Shown: positions 38,129-50,465 of the stretch, piece by piece | How the letters are laid out: every line of letters starts with the position of its first letter | How positions within the stretch are numbered: position 1 is the first letter of the stretch | Source: an uncultured Arenicella sp. | GTDB taxonomy: Bacteria > Pseudomonadota > Gammaproteobacteria > Arenicellales > Arenicellaceae | Direction of reading: 5' to 3' | Assembly: GCA_947499305.1 (NCBI GenBank) | Contig: CANMNN010000017.1 | Span: 25,134 to 89,133 of the forward strand | DNA length: 64,000 bases | The notes under the pieces: model-generated | Told to the model about the DNA's origin: nothing | Databases searched by the model: none | Seen by the model: the letters and a program-made list of their open reading frames with translations, nothing else | Position numbers and translations under genes: made by a program

Positions 38129-38908
38129 ATGAGCGTTAATATTCACCCGACGGCGATAATAGAGCCAGGTGCAGTTCTCGGTACTGATGTGAGTATCGGT
38201 GCTTTTTCAGTAATAGGGCCGAATGTCAAAATCGGCGATGGTACAAAGATCGCCCCGCACGTTGTAATTGAAGGCCACACTGAACTAGGAGCCAATAATC
38301 AGGTGTTTTCCTTCACCGCCATTGGTGGTGAACCGCAATCGATATCGTACAAGGGTGAGCCGACTCAGGTAAAGATCGGCGATAACAATGTATTTCGCGA
38401 GAACATCACGGTTAATCGCGGCACGATGGACGATGAAGGCATTACTGTCATAGGCAATGACAATTTATTCATGGCGTATGTACACATTGCCCATGATTGT
38501 CGCTTAGGCTCTGATCTCTTGTTCTCAAATAATGCTAGCTTAGCCGGCCACGCTCGAGTAGGAGACTATGTAGTTTTAGCCGGTTATACGTTAGTTCACC
38601 AGTTTGTACGCATTGGTGAGCACAGTTTTTGCGGCGTTAATACATACTGCACACTCGATGTACCGCCGTTTATGCTGGTCGCAGGCAATAAGGCTATTAC
38701 GCATGGTATAAACATCCGAGGTTTACGTCGTCGAGGTGTTGATAAAGAGACTATTCTTGAGCTAAAGCGCGCGTATAAAACGATTTATCGCTCTGGTCAC
38801 ACCATGACGCACGCTCTTGATGAGCTGGCAAGTCAAGACTGGCAAAGCGAACAAGTTCAGCAGCTAATCGATTTTATTAGTGGTTCAAAGCGCGGCGTGA
38901 TTCGCTAA
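38129..38908 (+). CDS. lpxA: UDP-N-acetylglucosamine acyltransferase
   Basis: First step of lipid A synthesis, moving a hydroxyacyl chain from ACP to UDP-GlcNAc. Left-handed beta-helix with hexapeptide repeats from residue 3 on (IHPTAIIEPGAVLGTDVSIG), catalytic His in YVHIAHDC, then GHARVGDYVVLAGYTLVHQFV and RGLRRRGV. AGAGGCGA precedes the ATG. 259 residues. Part of the fabZ-lpxA-lpxB-rnhB run. Confidence 0.97.
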   Translation: MSVNIHPTAIIEPGAVLGTDVSIGAFSVIGPNVKIGDGTKIAPHVVIEGHTELGANNQVFSFTAIGGEPQSISYKGEPTQVKIGDNNVFRENITVNRGTMDDEGITVIGNDNLFMAYVHIAHDCRLGSDLLFSNNASLAGHARVGDYVVLAGYTLVHQFVRIGEHSFCGVNTYCTLDVPPFMLVAGNKAITHGINIRGLRRRGVDKETILELKRAYKTIYRSGHTMTHALDELASQDWQSEQVQQLIDFISGSKRGVIR

Positions 38909-38932
38909 TTCCTCAATTATAAATTCTCTAAT

Positions 38933-40078
38933 ATGAAAATTGGAATCGTCGCCGGTGAAAAGTCGGGCGATTATTTAGGCGCCGAGCTGATCAAAGCGTT
39001 CAAGAAGCGCCACCCAAACGCCGAGTTTGTTGGTCTCGCCGGCCCGTTAATGCTGGCTGAAGGGGCGACCTCATTGGGGGAGATGGACAAGATTAGCATT
39101 ATGGGAATAGCTGGAGCTGTAAAAGGGCTTTTCGATATACTGCGTATTCGTAAAACCATTCGTAAACACATGCTTGAATGGCGTCCCGATGTATTCATTG
39201 GTATTGATGTGCCTGACTTCAACCTGAGTTTAGAAATAAAGCTCAAAGAGGCAGGTATTCCGACGGTTCATTATGTAAGCCCAACGGTATGGGCTTGGCG
39301 TGGTAAGCGTATTCATAAAATCAAACGAGCCGTTAATCTTATGTTAACGCTTTTTCCATTTGAAGAGGCATATTATCAAAAACACAATACGGCGGTAAAA
39401 TACGTCGGCCACCCGTTAGCTAAGCCGGTCTTAAACTGGAACGTTGATGCGCAAGCCAAATCTGAGATCGAGCCAACTCCTGGTAAAAAATTAATTGCGG
39501 TGCTTCCAGGTAGTCGAATGAGCGAAGTGTCACGTCTAGCACCAATAATGATTGATGCTTGTACGAAGCTCTCTTCGCGCTATAGTGACCTAGAATTTGT
39601 GATACCTGCAGCCTCCCCAAAACTCAAAACTTACATCGAGGATGAATTGAACGTATCGGCAACCCCGGTAAACGTTGTTCTCGGTCATTCTAGAGACGTT
39701 TTAGCTATGTCTCATTTGGCGGTATTAGCTTCTGGGACCGCAGCACTTGAAGCGGCTCTTTTCGCAAAGCCTATGGTGGTTATGTACAAAGTGGCGAAAT
39801 TTGAAGAATGGTATGCAGCGCGGACAATGGAGGTCGAACATTTTTCAATGCCGAACCACTTATGTGATCCGCCGATTGTCACTGAACTGATTCAAGAAAG
39901 AGCGACGTCTGAAAACCTAGTTGCAGAAGTTAGTGCGTTACTCGATTGCGACGAGCAATATCAAGCGATGCAGTCCGTGTTAGCAGAAATAGCCCCTAGT
40001 TTGAGCGAAGACTCTGGAGAACTAGCGTGTGATGCTATCGAGCAATTAATCTCTTTCGGTGCAAAGCGGGCATGTTAG
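38933..40078 (+). CDS. lpxB: Lipid-A-disaccharide synthase
   Basis: GT19 glycosyltransferase joining lipid X to UDP-2,3-diacylglucosamine. Motifs: [16 protein letters not shown] at the start, [44 protein letters not shown] and [12 protein letters not shown]. 381 residues. Its last seven bases overlap rnhB, so the two are translationally coupled. Lipid X is supplied by LpxH, encoded at 3.1-3.8 kb. Confidence 0.97.
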   Translation: MKIGIVAGEKSGDYLGAELIKAFKKRHPNAEFVGLAGPLMLAEGATSLGEMDKISIMGIAGAVKGLFDILRIRKTIRKHMLEWRPDVFIGIDVPDFNLSLEIKLKEAGIPTVHYVSPTVWAWRGKRIHKIKRAVNLMLTLFPFEEAYYQKHNTAVKYVGHPLAKPVLNWNVDAQAKSEIEPTPGKKLIAVLPGSRMSEVSRLAPIMIDACTKLSSRYSDLEFVIPAASPKLKTYIEDELNVSATPVNVVLGHSRDVLAMSHLAVLASGTAALEAALFAKPMVVMYKVAKFEEWYAARTMEVEHFSMPNHLCDPPIVTELIQERATSENLVAEVSALLDCDEQYQAMQSVLAEIAPSLSEDSGELACDAIEQLISFGAKRAC

Positions 40079-40629
40079 TCGCTGGTGTTGACGAAGTAGG
40101 GCGTGGGCCCCTAGCCGGGCCAGTTGTAACCGCAGCGGTAATTTTACCGGATAGTTTCGAGCTACCTGGTTTGACTGACTCTAAAAAGCTAAGCCAAAAG
40201 AAGCGGCAGCTGCTGTCGGCGGCCATTAAAGAACAAGCTTTATCATGGAATTTGGCTGAAGCTACGGTAGAAGAAATTGATCAACTTAATATTCTACACG
40301 CGACAATGCTTGCGATGCAGCGCGCCGTCGCGGGTTTGGCTGTGCGGCCAGAACAAGTGCTTGTTGATGGGAACCGAGCCCCAGATTTTGGTATTCCGGC
40401 ACAGGCGATTGTAGGCGGTGATGGAATCGAAGCCTCGATTTCAGCGGCCTCAATTATCGCTAAAGTTGCTCGTGATGATTTAATGGCCGATTATGCTCAA
40501 CGTTTTCCGCACTATGGATTTGAAAAGAATAGTGGCTATCCTACAAAACAACACCGCGAAGCGTTGATAGAGCACGGAGTCACGTCAATTCATCGACGTA
40601 GTTTTGCTCCGGTTAGGAAGCTATTGTAG
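40072..40629 (+). CDS. rnhB: Ribonuclease HII
   Basis: Cuts RNA in RNA/DNA hybrids and at single ribonucleotides. The active site [15 protein letters not shown] (D7, E8) and LVDGNR are clear, with [12 protein letters not shown] and [12 protein letters not shown] later. 185 residues. Overlaps lpxB by seven bases. Followed by dnaE after a gap with its own promoter-like box. Confidence 0.96.
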   Translation: MLVAGVDEVGRGPLAGPVVTAAVILPDSFELPGLTDSKKLSQKKRQLLSAAIKEQALSWNLAEATVEEIDQLNILHATMLAMQRAVAGLAVRPEQVLVDGNRAPDFGIPAQAIVGGDGIEASISAASIIAKVARDDLMADYAQRFPHYGFEKNSGYPTKQHREALIEHGVTSIHRRSFAPVRKLL

Positions 40630-40745
40630 GTAATACCGTTATTGAATTCATGTTTACAAGAAGACGCTACTAATTGATGTTCAAGTCAAGCTTAATATTT
40701 TTACTTTGATAGCGACAAAGCCCTTCGAAAACCTCGCGATAAGTT

Positions 40746-40751
40746 TATAAT
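40746..40751 (+). promoter_or_regulatory. -10 box immediately before dnaE
   Basis: A perfect TATAAT ends six bases before the dnaE ATG. A weak -35 (TTCGAA, 40724-40729) lies 16 bases upstream. No ribosome-binding site is seen, consistent with a leaderless transcript, though upstream readthrough is equally possible. Confidence 0.4.
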
Positions 40752-40757
40752 TTGACG

Positions 40758-43700
40758 ATGCCAAAATCATTCGTCCATCTCCATCTTCATTCAGAGTATT
40801 CGCTCGTCAATGGCATGATCCGTCTGCCGAGCTTGATTGATCAAACACGAACCAATCAAATGCCTGCCGTCGCCCTCACTGATATGGGCAATCTTTACGG
40901 TGCGGTTAAGTTCTTCAATAAATGCATGGCGCAAGGGATCAAACCGATCATTGGTGCCGAAGTGTATATTGAAAACCCGGATAAGGTTACGCAGCCTTAC
41001 ATTGCGGTATTGTTGGTGCAAGACGAAGTAGGGTATGTGAATTTATCTGAACTACTTTCGCGCGGTTTTCGTGAGGGTCAAGCGCAGGGCAAGCCCATCA
41101 TCCAAAAGCAATGGTTACAGGGAAAAACGGATGGTCTAATTTGTTTGTCTGGAGGCATGCGCGGCGAACTTGGTGGTGCTATTTTGGCGAGCCGTGATAA
41201 CTATCGTGAGCAGGTGATACAAGACTATCAAACGCTGTTTCCAAATCGTTTTTACATAGAAATTCAGCGTGTTGGACGGCCGCACGAAGAGGAGTATATT
41301 GCCGAGGCCGCGCAGCTTGCAGCCAAGTTTCAAGTTCCCTTGGTGGCAACTAATGATGCACACTTTATGCGAGAGGAAGACTTTGATGCGCACGAAGTAC
41401 GAGTGTGTATTAATGAAGGTCGTGTATTGAACGATACGCGTCGTGTTGTTCATCATACACCTCAGCAATACTATAAAAGCGCGCCTGAGATGATTGAGCT
41501 GTTCGCTGATATCCCGAGCGCGATTGAGAACACTTTGATCATCGCCCAGCGTTGCAACTTTGTGATTCGCATGGGCGAGTATTTCTTGCCTGATTTTCCA
41601 GTTCCCGAAGGCGAGACAATTGAATCGCATTTACGCAATGAATCATTTGCAGGCCTTGAAGTTGTATTACATCGTCGTTTCCCTGACGGGCCAACGACTG
41701 AGGTGCGCGCCGAATACGAAGCGCGAATGGAGTTCGAGCTCAAAATTATTTTTGAGATGGGATTCCCTGGCTACTTCTTGATCGTTGCCGACTTTATTCA
41801 ATGGGCAAAAGAAAATGACGTGCCCGTTGGGCCGGGTCGTGGTTCTGGCGCAGGCTCGATTGTTGCCTATGCGCTCAAGATTACCGACTTAGACCCGATT
41901 GAACACATCTTGCTTTTTGAGCGCTTTCTAAACCCAGAACGTGTTTCAATGCCTGACTTCGACGTCGACTTTTGCATCGAAGGTCGTGAGCGAGTAATCG
42001 ACTATGTTGCTAAAAAATATGGTCGCGATAAGGTATCACAAATCATTACCTATGGAACCATGGCGGCTAAGGGCGTGATTCGTGATGTAGGGCGTGTAAT
42101 GGGTATGTCTTATGGGCATGTTGATGGCGTGGCCAAGCTCATTCCGTTTGACTTAGGCATCACTCTTACAAAGGCCTTGGACCAAGAGCCGGAGCTTAAA
42201 GACCGCTACGATAACGAAGAAGAAATCACCGAGCTTATCGATATGGCACTCAAGCTCGAAGGCTTGGCTCGAAACGTCGGCAAGCACGCCGGTGGTGTAG
42301 TGATTGCGCCTACTGACTTAACTGACTTTACACCTTTGTATTGTGAACATGGCAGTGACCAAATTGTATCGCAGTACGATAAAGATGACCTTGAAACCGT
42401 CGGATTGGTTAAGTTTGACTTTCTTGGGCTAAAAACGCTGACTATTATCGATTGGGCGGTAAAGGCTATTAACGCTCAGCGGCAAGTCAATAGCGAAGAA
42501 TTGCTCGATATTGCCAAGTTGCCACTTGATGATAAGCCGACCTATGAGCTACTCAAAGAGGGCTTAACCACCGCGGTGTTCCAGCTTGAATCATCGGGCA
42601 TGAAGGAGTTGATCAAAAACCTCAAGCCAGACCAATTTGAAGACATCGTAGCATTGGTGGCACTTTACCGTCCTGGCCCGCTCGGTGCAGGTATGGAGAA
42701 GGTTTATTGTGATCGTAAGCATGGCAAAGAGCCTACGACTTACGCGCATGAGATGCTCGAGCCAATTCTGAACAACACCCAAGGCATTATTCTGTATCAA
42801 GAGCAGGTAATGAACATCGCGCAAGAGATGGCGGGGTACTCGCTTGGTGGCGCCGACATTTTACGCCGAGCTATGGGTAAGAAGAAACCCGAAGAAATGG
42901 CCAAGCAGCGTGAAATTTTCCAAAAGGGCGCTGATGAACGGAGTGTGCCGCCAGAGGTAGCTAAAGAAGTTTTCGACTTAATGGAATATTTCGCGGCCTA
43001 TGGTTTTAATAAGAGTCACTCGGCGGCTTACGCTTTAGTCGCATATCAAACCGCATGGCTTAAGGCGCATTACCCATCGCAGTTTATGGCTGCGTGTATG
43101 TCGGCGGATATGGAGAACACCGATAAGGTGGTAATTCTATTAAACGAAGCAACTGAAATGGGCCTCACGGTCCAACACCCTGATATCAACCTTTGTCAGT
43201 ATCAGTTTGTTGCGACTGACAATAAACATGTTGTTTATGGGCTGGGCGCTATTAAAGGTATCGGTCGCCCAGTCATCGAGAACATCATCGAAGCGCGAGA
43301 GGAGGGCGGTCCATTTAAGGATCTTTACGATCTTTGTGCGCGGGTTGATGTTAAACGTGTAAACCGTCGTGCTCTTGAAGCGCTTGTTCGCGCCGGTGCG
43401 TTGGACGAGCTTGGCGTACATCGTGCGAGCTTAGTCGAGAGTATAGGTTTGGCTTTAGAGGCGGCTAATCAGCAAGCCAAAAGTGCGATGGCCGGGCAGA
43501 ATGATATGTTCGGTATTGCGGCCCCGGTAGAAACCGTGCAAACCTATCAAAATGTTCCTGAGTGGAAGAAAGAGGACTTGCTCGCAGCTGAGAAGGAAAC
43601 TCTCGGTTTATACCTGAGTGGTCATCCGATAGATACCTATATTAAAGAGTTGGATCAGTTCACTTCCTGTCGACTAGTGGATATTGATGTCGGGCAGGGC

Positions 43701-44216
43701 AAGGGCAAAAAGCCGGTAACCCTTGCTGGTTTGGTTGTTGGTGCTCGCACAATGAACACTAAATCTGGTTCTAGAATGGCATTTCTCACGCTCGATGATA
43801 AAACTGCTAGAGTCGAAGTGGGTGTGTTTGGTGAGCTTTATGATCAGCGCCGCGATGTCATTCATAAAGATAAAGTCTTAGTGATCAAGGGTAAGGCGAG
43901 TCATAACTTTTTCAATGATGATATCCGTATCTCTGCCGATGAGCTTTTTGATATCGAACAAGCACGTGGACAACTCGCTCGACATATGCAAATTCAGATA
44001 GCATCTGAGCAGATGAACGAAACCACGGTGACAACGCTCAAACAAATTTTGGCTAGAAACGACAATGGTCAATGCGGGGTTGGCTTCGAATACCGAACTC
44101 CTCATGGAGTGTGTAAACTTGATGTCGCTCATGATTGGCGTGTCGTTCCAAACAAGTTGATGTTAGAGCAGCTTGAGTCGATTGTTGGTCAATCTAATAT
44201 TCATTTGATCTACTAA
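40758..44216 (+). CDS. dnaE: DNA polymerase III alpha subunit
   Basis: Replicative polymerase. PHP domain at the N-terminus (FVHLHLHSEYSLVNGM), then the C-family palm with PVGPGRGSGAGSIVAYAL and catalytic aspartates in PDFDVDF (D400, D402), the thumb and fingers, the beta-clamp-binding segment in the region after ~900, and an OB domain (PVTLAGLVVGARTMNTKSG). ATG at 40758 is used; the frame also allows TTG six bases earlier. 1152 residues, normal. accA usually follows dnaE; here a 604-base gap follows instead. Confidence 0.97.
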   Translation: MPKSFVHLHLHSEYSLVNGMIRLPSLIDQTRTNQMPAVALTDMGNLYGAVKFFNKCMAQGIKPIIGAEVYIENPDKVTQPYIAVLLVQDEVGYVNLSELLSRGFREGQAQGKPIIQKQWLQGKTDGLICLSGGMRGELGGAILASRDNYREQVIQDYQTLFPNRFYIEIQRVGRPHEEEYIAEAAQLAAKFQVPLVATNDAHFMREEDFDAHEVRVCINEGRVLNDTRRVVHHTPQQYYKSAPEMIELFADIPSAIENTLIIAQRCNFVIRMGEYFLPDFPVPEGETIESHLRNESFAGLEVVLHRRFPDGPTTEVRAEYEARMEFELKIIFEMGFPGYFLIVADFIQWAKENDVPVGPGRGSGAGSIVAYALKITDLDPIEHILLFERFLNPERVSMPDFDVDFCIEGRERVIDYVAKKYGRDKVSQIITYGTMAAKGVIRDVGRVMGMSYGHVDGVAKLIPFDLGITLTKALDQEPELKDRYDNEEEITELIDMALKLEGLARNVGKHAGGVVIAPTDLTDFTPLYCEHGSDQIVSQYDKDDLETVGLVKFDFLGLKTLTIIDWAVKAINAQRQVNSEELLDIAKLPLDDKPTYELLKEGLTTAVFQLESSGMKELIKNLKPDQFEDIVALVALYRPGPLGAGMEKVYCDRKHGKEPTTYAHEMLEPILNNTQGIILYQEQVMNIAQEMAGYSLGGADILRRAMGKKKPEEMAKQREIFQKGADERSVPPEVAKEVFDLMEYFAAYGFNKSHSAAYALVAYQTAWLKAHYPSQFMAACMSADMENTDKVVILLNEATEMGLTVQHPDINLCQYQFVATDNKHVVYGLGAIKGIGRPVIENIIEAREEGGPFKDLYDLCARVDVKRVNRRALEALVRAGALDELGVHRASLVESIGLALEAANQQAKSAMAGQNDMFGIAAPVETVQTYQNVPEWKKEDLLAAEKETLGLYLSGHPIDTYIKELDQFTSCRLVDIDVGQGKGKKPVTLAGLVVGARTMNTKSGSRMAFLTLDDKTARVEVGVFGELYDQRRDVIHKDKVLVIKGKASHNFFNDDIRISADELFDIEQARGQLARHMQIQIASEQMNETTVTTLKQILARNDNGQCGVGFEYRTPHGVCKLDVAHDWRVVPNKLMLEQLESIVGQSNIHLIY

Positions 44217-44820
44217 GCAGTGTTAGGCAGTTTCTTAGAGAAGTTTTCTAAGTGTTTGCTCTTCCAATGTTTTTTAAGATAGTGTTATACTTTTCTTGCT
44301 GTTGGGATTAGATGCCTATGTGTGTGTTTATAGGCTAACTTTCGGCGGTTTAGTCTGGTTGAACCTCGACACCACTCCGTTATTATTCGGGCTATTGGAT
44401 AGGTAGACTAAAGCGATAATGCAACCCCAGATTTAGCTGCACTATCGCAACTCAAATAATAATAAGAATTTGCTTAAGCAAATCATATAAAACTGGGTTA
44501 GAAAATGAGCAGATTTATTTGCTCGCTAATAATAAAACAAGCGTAAAAATAATAAGAAAGACGCTTGATCGACTCAGAAGCTATTTGCGCATTGCATCTT
44601 GTATCTTCTTAAATTTAGATACAACGTGATTGTCCTATAGCATCACTTAGTGAGATGACACTAGAATATTCGGCCTGGACTGGCCTAGCTTTTCCAGGCC
44701 GACTTTATTTTTTTGAATCTGCTGCGTAAATACCCTGCGCCCATATACACATGGTCTTGCTTGTATCGACTCATTCAAGTCTAGGCCTGAGAAAAGTACA
44801 TATAAACGGCTGTAATTGAC
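44217..44820. other. 604-base intergenic region between dnaE and tilS
   Basis: No convincing coding frame on either strand. It holds an 11-base stem with one mismatch (44413-44423 with 44438-44448, loop of 14) and a strong plus-strand terminator at 44671-44714. The terminator is over 450 bases after dnaE, so it may end a long dnaE tail or a small RNA. accA, expected here in many relatives, is absent. Confidence 0.5.
44671..44714 (+). terminator. Terminator in the dnaE-tilS gap
   Basis: CGGCCTGGA (44671-44679) pairs with TCCAGGCCG (44693-44701); a T-rich tract (TTTATTTTTTT) follows. Confidence 0.75.
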
Positions 44821-46134
44821 ATGACATTTTCTGCATCAGAGTTTGAGAAAGAGCTCTTTGGAGGGTTAAATCTTGACCGACAAGGTCGATATTTCGTTGC
44901 ATTTAGCGGCGGAGTAGACTCTACCGTGTTGCTTCACTTAATGGCCACATTGCGTGATGAGTATGGTTTTGAGCTAACCGCGCTGCATGTAAGTCATAAC
45001 CTTCAGCCTGAGTCACAGTCCTGGGCTGATCACTGCGCCGCGGTGTGCAATAGCTTGGGTGTTCGCCTAAAACAAACTTCGTTAAATCTCGATTCAAACT
45101 CCGAAGCCACCGCGCGCGATGCACGTTACGAATGGTTCAGAGAGCAAGTTCAATATGGCTGTGTGCTGATGACAGCTCATCACCAGCAAGATCGCGCTGA
45201 AACCTTTTTATTCAATTTGATGCGTGGCGCTGGTAGTACGGGTCTTTCGAGTTTGCGCGCAAGTCGACCGTTTTTCGGCGCTAAGTTGGTGCGTCCAATG
45301 CTGTCTTTCACACAAGACGACATTGTAGAGTATGCCGAAAATAATCATTTGATCTGGGTTGAAGACCCAAGTAATCGCGATCAACGCTATTCTCGCAATG
45401 AGATTCGACATCAGGTGTTGCCTGCGCTCGAAAACTTTAGGTCTGATGCTATACAGAACATTGCCCGCGCGGCGGCAAATTTAGAGCAAGAAAATGGGCT
45501 ATTAAGAGAGGTTGCTATTTGTGATTTAGTCGATGTTCGAGAGCATCCATCGCATCCGCTAGATCAGTCTCACGCGTTGTGCGTAGACGATATGGGGCAC
45601 CTTACCGTGGGCCGTCAGGCGAATGTTCTGCGTTTCTGGTTACAAAGCCTCAAGCTCCACTCGCCGAGCCGCCGCTTGCTAGCCAAATTGCTTGCCGCTA
45701 TTGCGCATCCGCCAGCAAGTACGGCCGTAATACAAGAGGGCGGATGCCAATTCCGATTTTATAAAGGTTTTATGTATGTGATGCCCGCACTAGATTCGAG
45801 TCGAGAATTTTCGGCAGTTAACTGGCAGAATATTGATAAGCCTCTAGAGCTTTTTGAAAGTCGGTGGCACGTAGGTTCAACGGCAAAGTTGAAAGAGTTA
45901 ATTTTTTCACGTAAAGAGTCAAGATTACGTTTGGCTGCAAAGCCTGAAATTGCTAACCCTAAAGCGCTACAAGGACACAGCCTGAACCTTAAAAAATGGA
46001 TGCAAGACATGGGAGTTCCGCCCTGGCGTCGCCAGGCCTTGCCCTTATTAACCATGTCACAGGCGCAGAACGATGTCGTTATTGCTCCTGTCGACGAGCA
46101 GTTACACAGCGACTGGGTTTCTTTTAATCCTTGA
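44821..46134 (+). CDS. tilS: tRNA(Ile)-lysidine synthetase
   Basis: Changes the wobble cytidine of tRNA-Ile(CAU) to lysidine so it reads AUA. PP-loop ATPase motif AFSGGVDSTVLLHL (SGGVDS 29-34), HHQQDRAETFLFNLMRGAGSTGL, WVEDPSNRDQRYSRNEIRH in the N-terminal domain, and the C-terminal substrate domains with LKKWMQDMGVPPWRR. 437 residues. Monocistronic, as it follows a terminator and pyrG has its own long upstream region. Confidence 0.95.
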   Translation: MTFSASEFEKELFGGLNLDRQGRYFVAFSGGVDSTVLLHLMATLRDEYGFELTALHVSHNLQPESQSWADHCAAVCNSLGVRLKQTSLNLDSNSEATARDARYEWFREQVQYGCVLMTAHHQQDRAETFLFNLMRGAGSTGLSSLRASRPFFGAKLVRPMLSFTQDDIVEYAENNHLIWVEDPSNRDQRYSRNEIRHQVLPALENFRSDAIQNIARAAANLEQENGLLREVAICDLVDVREHPSHPLDQSHALCVDDMGHLTVGRQANVLRFWLQSLKLHSPSRRLLAKLLAAIAHPPASTAVIQEGGCQFRFYKGFMYVMPALDSSREFSAVNWQNIDKPLELFESRWHVGSTAKLKELIFSRKESRLRLAAKPEIANPKALQGHSLNLKKWMQDMGVPPWRRQALPLLTMSQAQNDVVIAPVDEQLHSDWVSFNP

Positions 46135-48094
<1,960 letters not shown>

Positions 48095-48158
48095 TTTGAA
48101 TTGGCATTACCTTGATTTGACATTAACAGTTTAAGCACAGAGTTTTAGAGGCAGTACT

Positions 48159-48998
48159 ATGAAGATCGCAGATTTTGAAGTTGGTTTGGACAAACCGTTT
48201 TTTCTCATTGCGGGTCCCTGCGTTATTGAGTCACGCGAACATGCCTTAGAAACCGCAAAGATGATTCGCGATATTACCGGCGAACTGGGTATTAACGCTC
48301 TATACAAATCATCTTTTGATAAAGCCAACCGTACTTCCGGCACTTCATTTCGAGGCCCGGGTATCCAAGAGGGCTTAGAAATTCTTCAAGAGGTACGTGA
48401 AACTGTTGGTATGCCGGTACTTACCGATGTTCATACGCCCGAGCAAGTTCATTTAGCGGCTAAGTATGTCGATATGATTCAGACGCCAGCGTTTCTATGT
48501 CGCCAAACCGATTTAATTGAAGCTGTTGGTGCCTGTGGTATCCCGGCGAATATTAAAAAGGGCCAATTTTTATCTCCACCTGAAATGGTTAACGTTACTA
48601 AAAAAGCGGAAGCAGCAGGCGGGAAAGGCAGGATTACTGTATGTGAGCGCGGAGCGTCATTCGGCTACAACAACTTGGTTGTTGATATGCGCGGTTTAGC
48701 ACAAATGCGTGAGACAGGTTGCCCGGTGGTGTTTGACGCTACTCATTCGGTGCAATTGCCTGGCGGCAAAGGTGATCGCTCTGGAGGCCAACGTGAGTTT
48801 GTTCCAGTACTTGCTAGAGCAGCCGTTGCCGCAGGTGTATCGGGCTTATTTATGGAAACCCACCCTGATCCTGATAATGCAAAAAGCGATGGCCCTAACG
48901 CTATGCCAACACAACGCTTAAAAGATTTACTCACGGTTTTACAACAAATCGACCAGTCCACGAAAGCTGGTGGTTTCTTAGAGGATGAGCTGTCATAA
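48159..48998 (+). CDS. kdsA: 3-deoxy-8-phosphooctulonate synthase
   Basis: Makes Kdo-8-phosphate, precursor of the inner-core sugar of lipopolysaccharide, from PEP and arabinose 5-phosphate. TIM-barrel motifs [69 protein letters not shown] and [12 protein letters not shown] are present. GAGGCAG before the ATG. 279 residues. Standard neighbour order pyrG-kdsA-eno. Confidence 0.97.
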   Translation: MKIADFEVGLDKPFFLIAGPCVIESREHALETAKMIRDITGELGINALYKSSFDKANRTSGTSFRGPGIQEGLEILQEVRETVGMPVLTDVHTPEQVHLAAKYVDMIQTPAFLCRQTDLIEAVGACGIPANIKKGQFLSPPEMVNVTKKAEAAGGKGRITVCERGASFGYNNLVVDMRGLAQMRETGCPVVFDATHSVQLPGGKGDRSGGQREFVPVLARAAVAAGVSGLFMETHPDPDNAKSDGPNAMPTQRLKDLLTVLQQIDQSTKAGGFLEDELS

Positions 48999-49054
48999 GC
49001 CCGTTACACGATCACATTAAGATCCAGAGAAACCAATTTTTAATTTTATTCTGA

Positions 49055-50365
<1,311 letters not shown>

Positions 50366-50400
50366 GTCAATAATAGCTTCGACGATTAAAAAACGTTTTG

Positions 50401-50437
50401 AAAAAGCCCCACTCTTTCTGAAAGAGCGGGGCTTTTT
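50401..50437. terminator. Terminator shared by eno and hrpA
   Basis: AAAAAGCCCC pairs with GGGGCTTTTTT, with an inner stem CTCTTT/AAAGAG; T and A runs on both sides suit convergent eno and hrpA. Confidence 0.88.
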
Positions 50438-50465
50438 TATGTAGGCTTAGTGAAATGGTTTGAGC

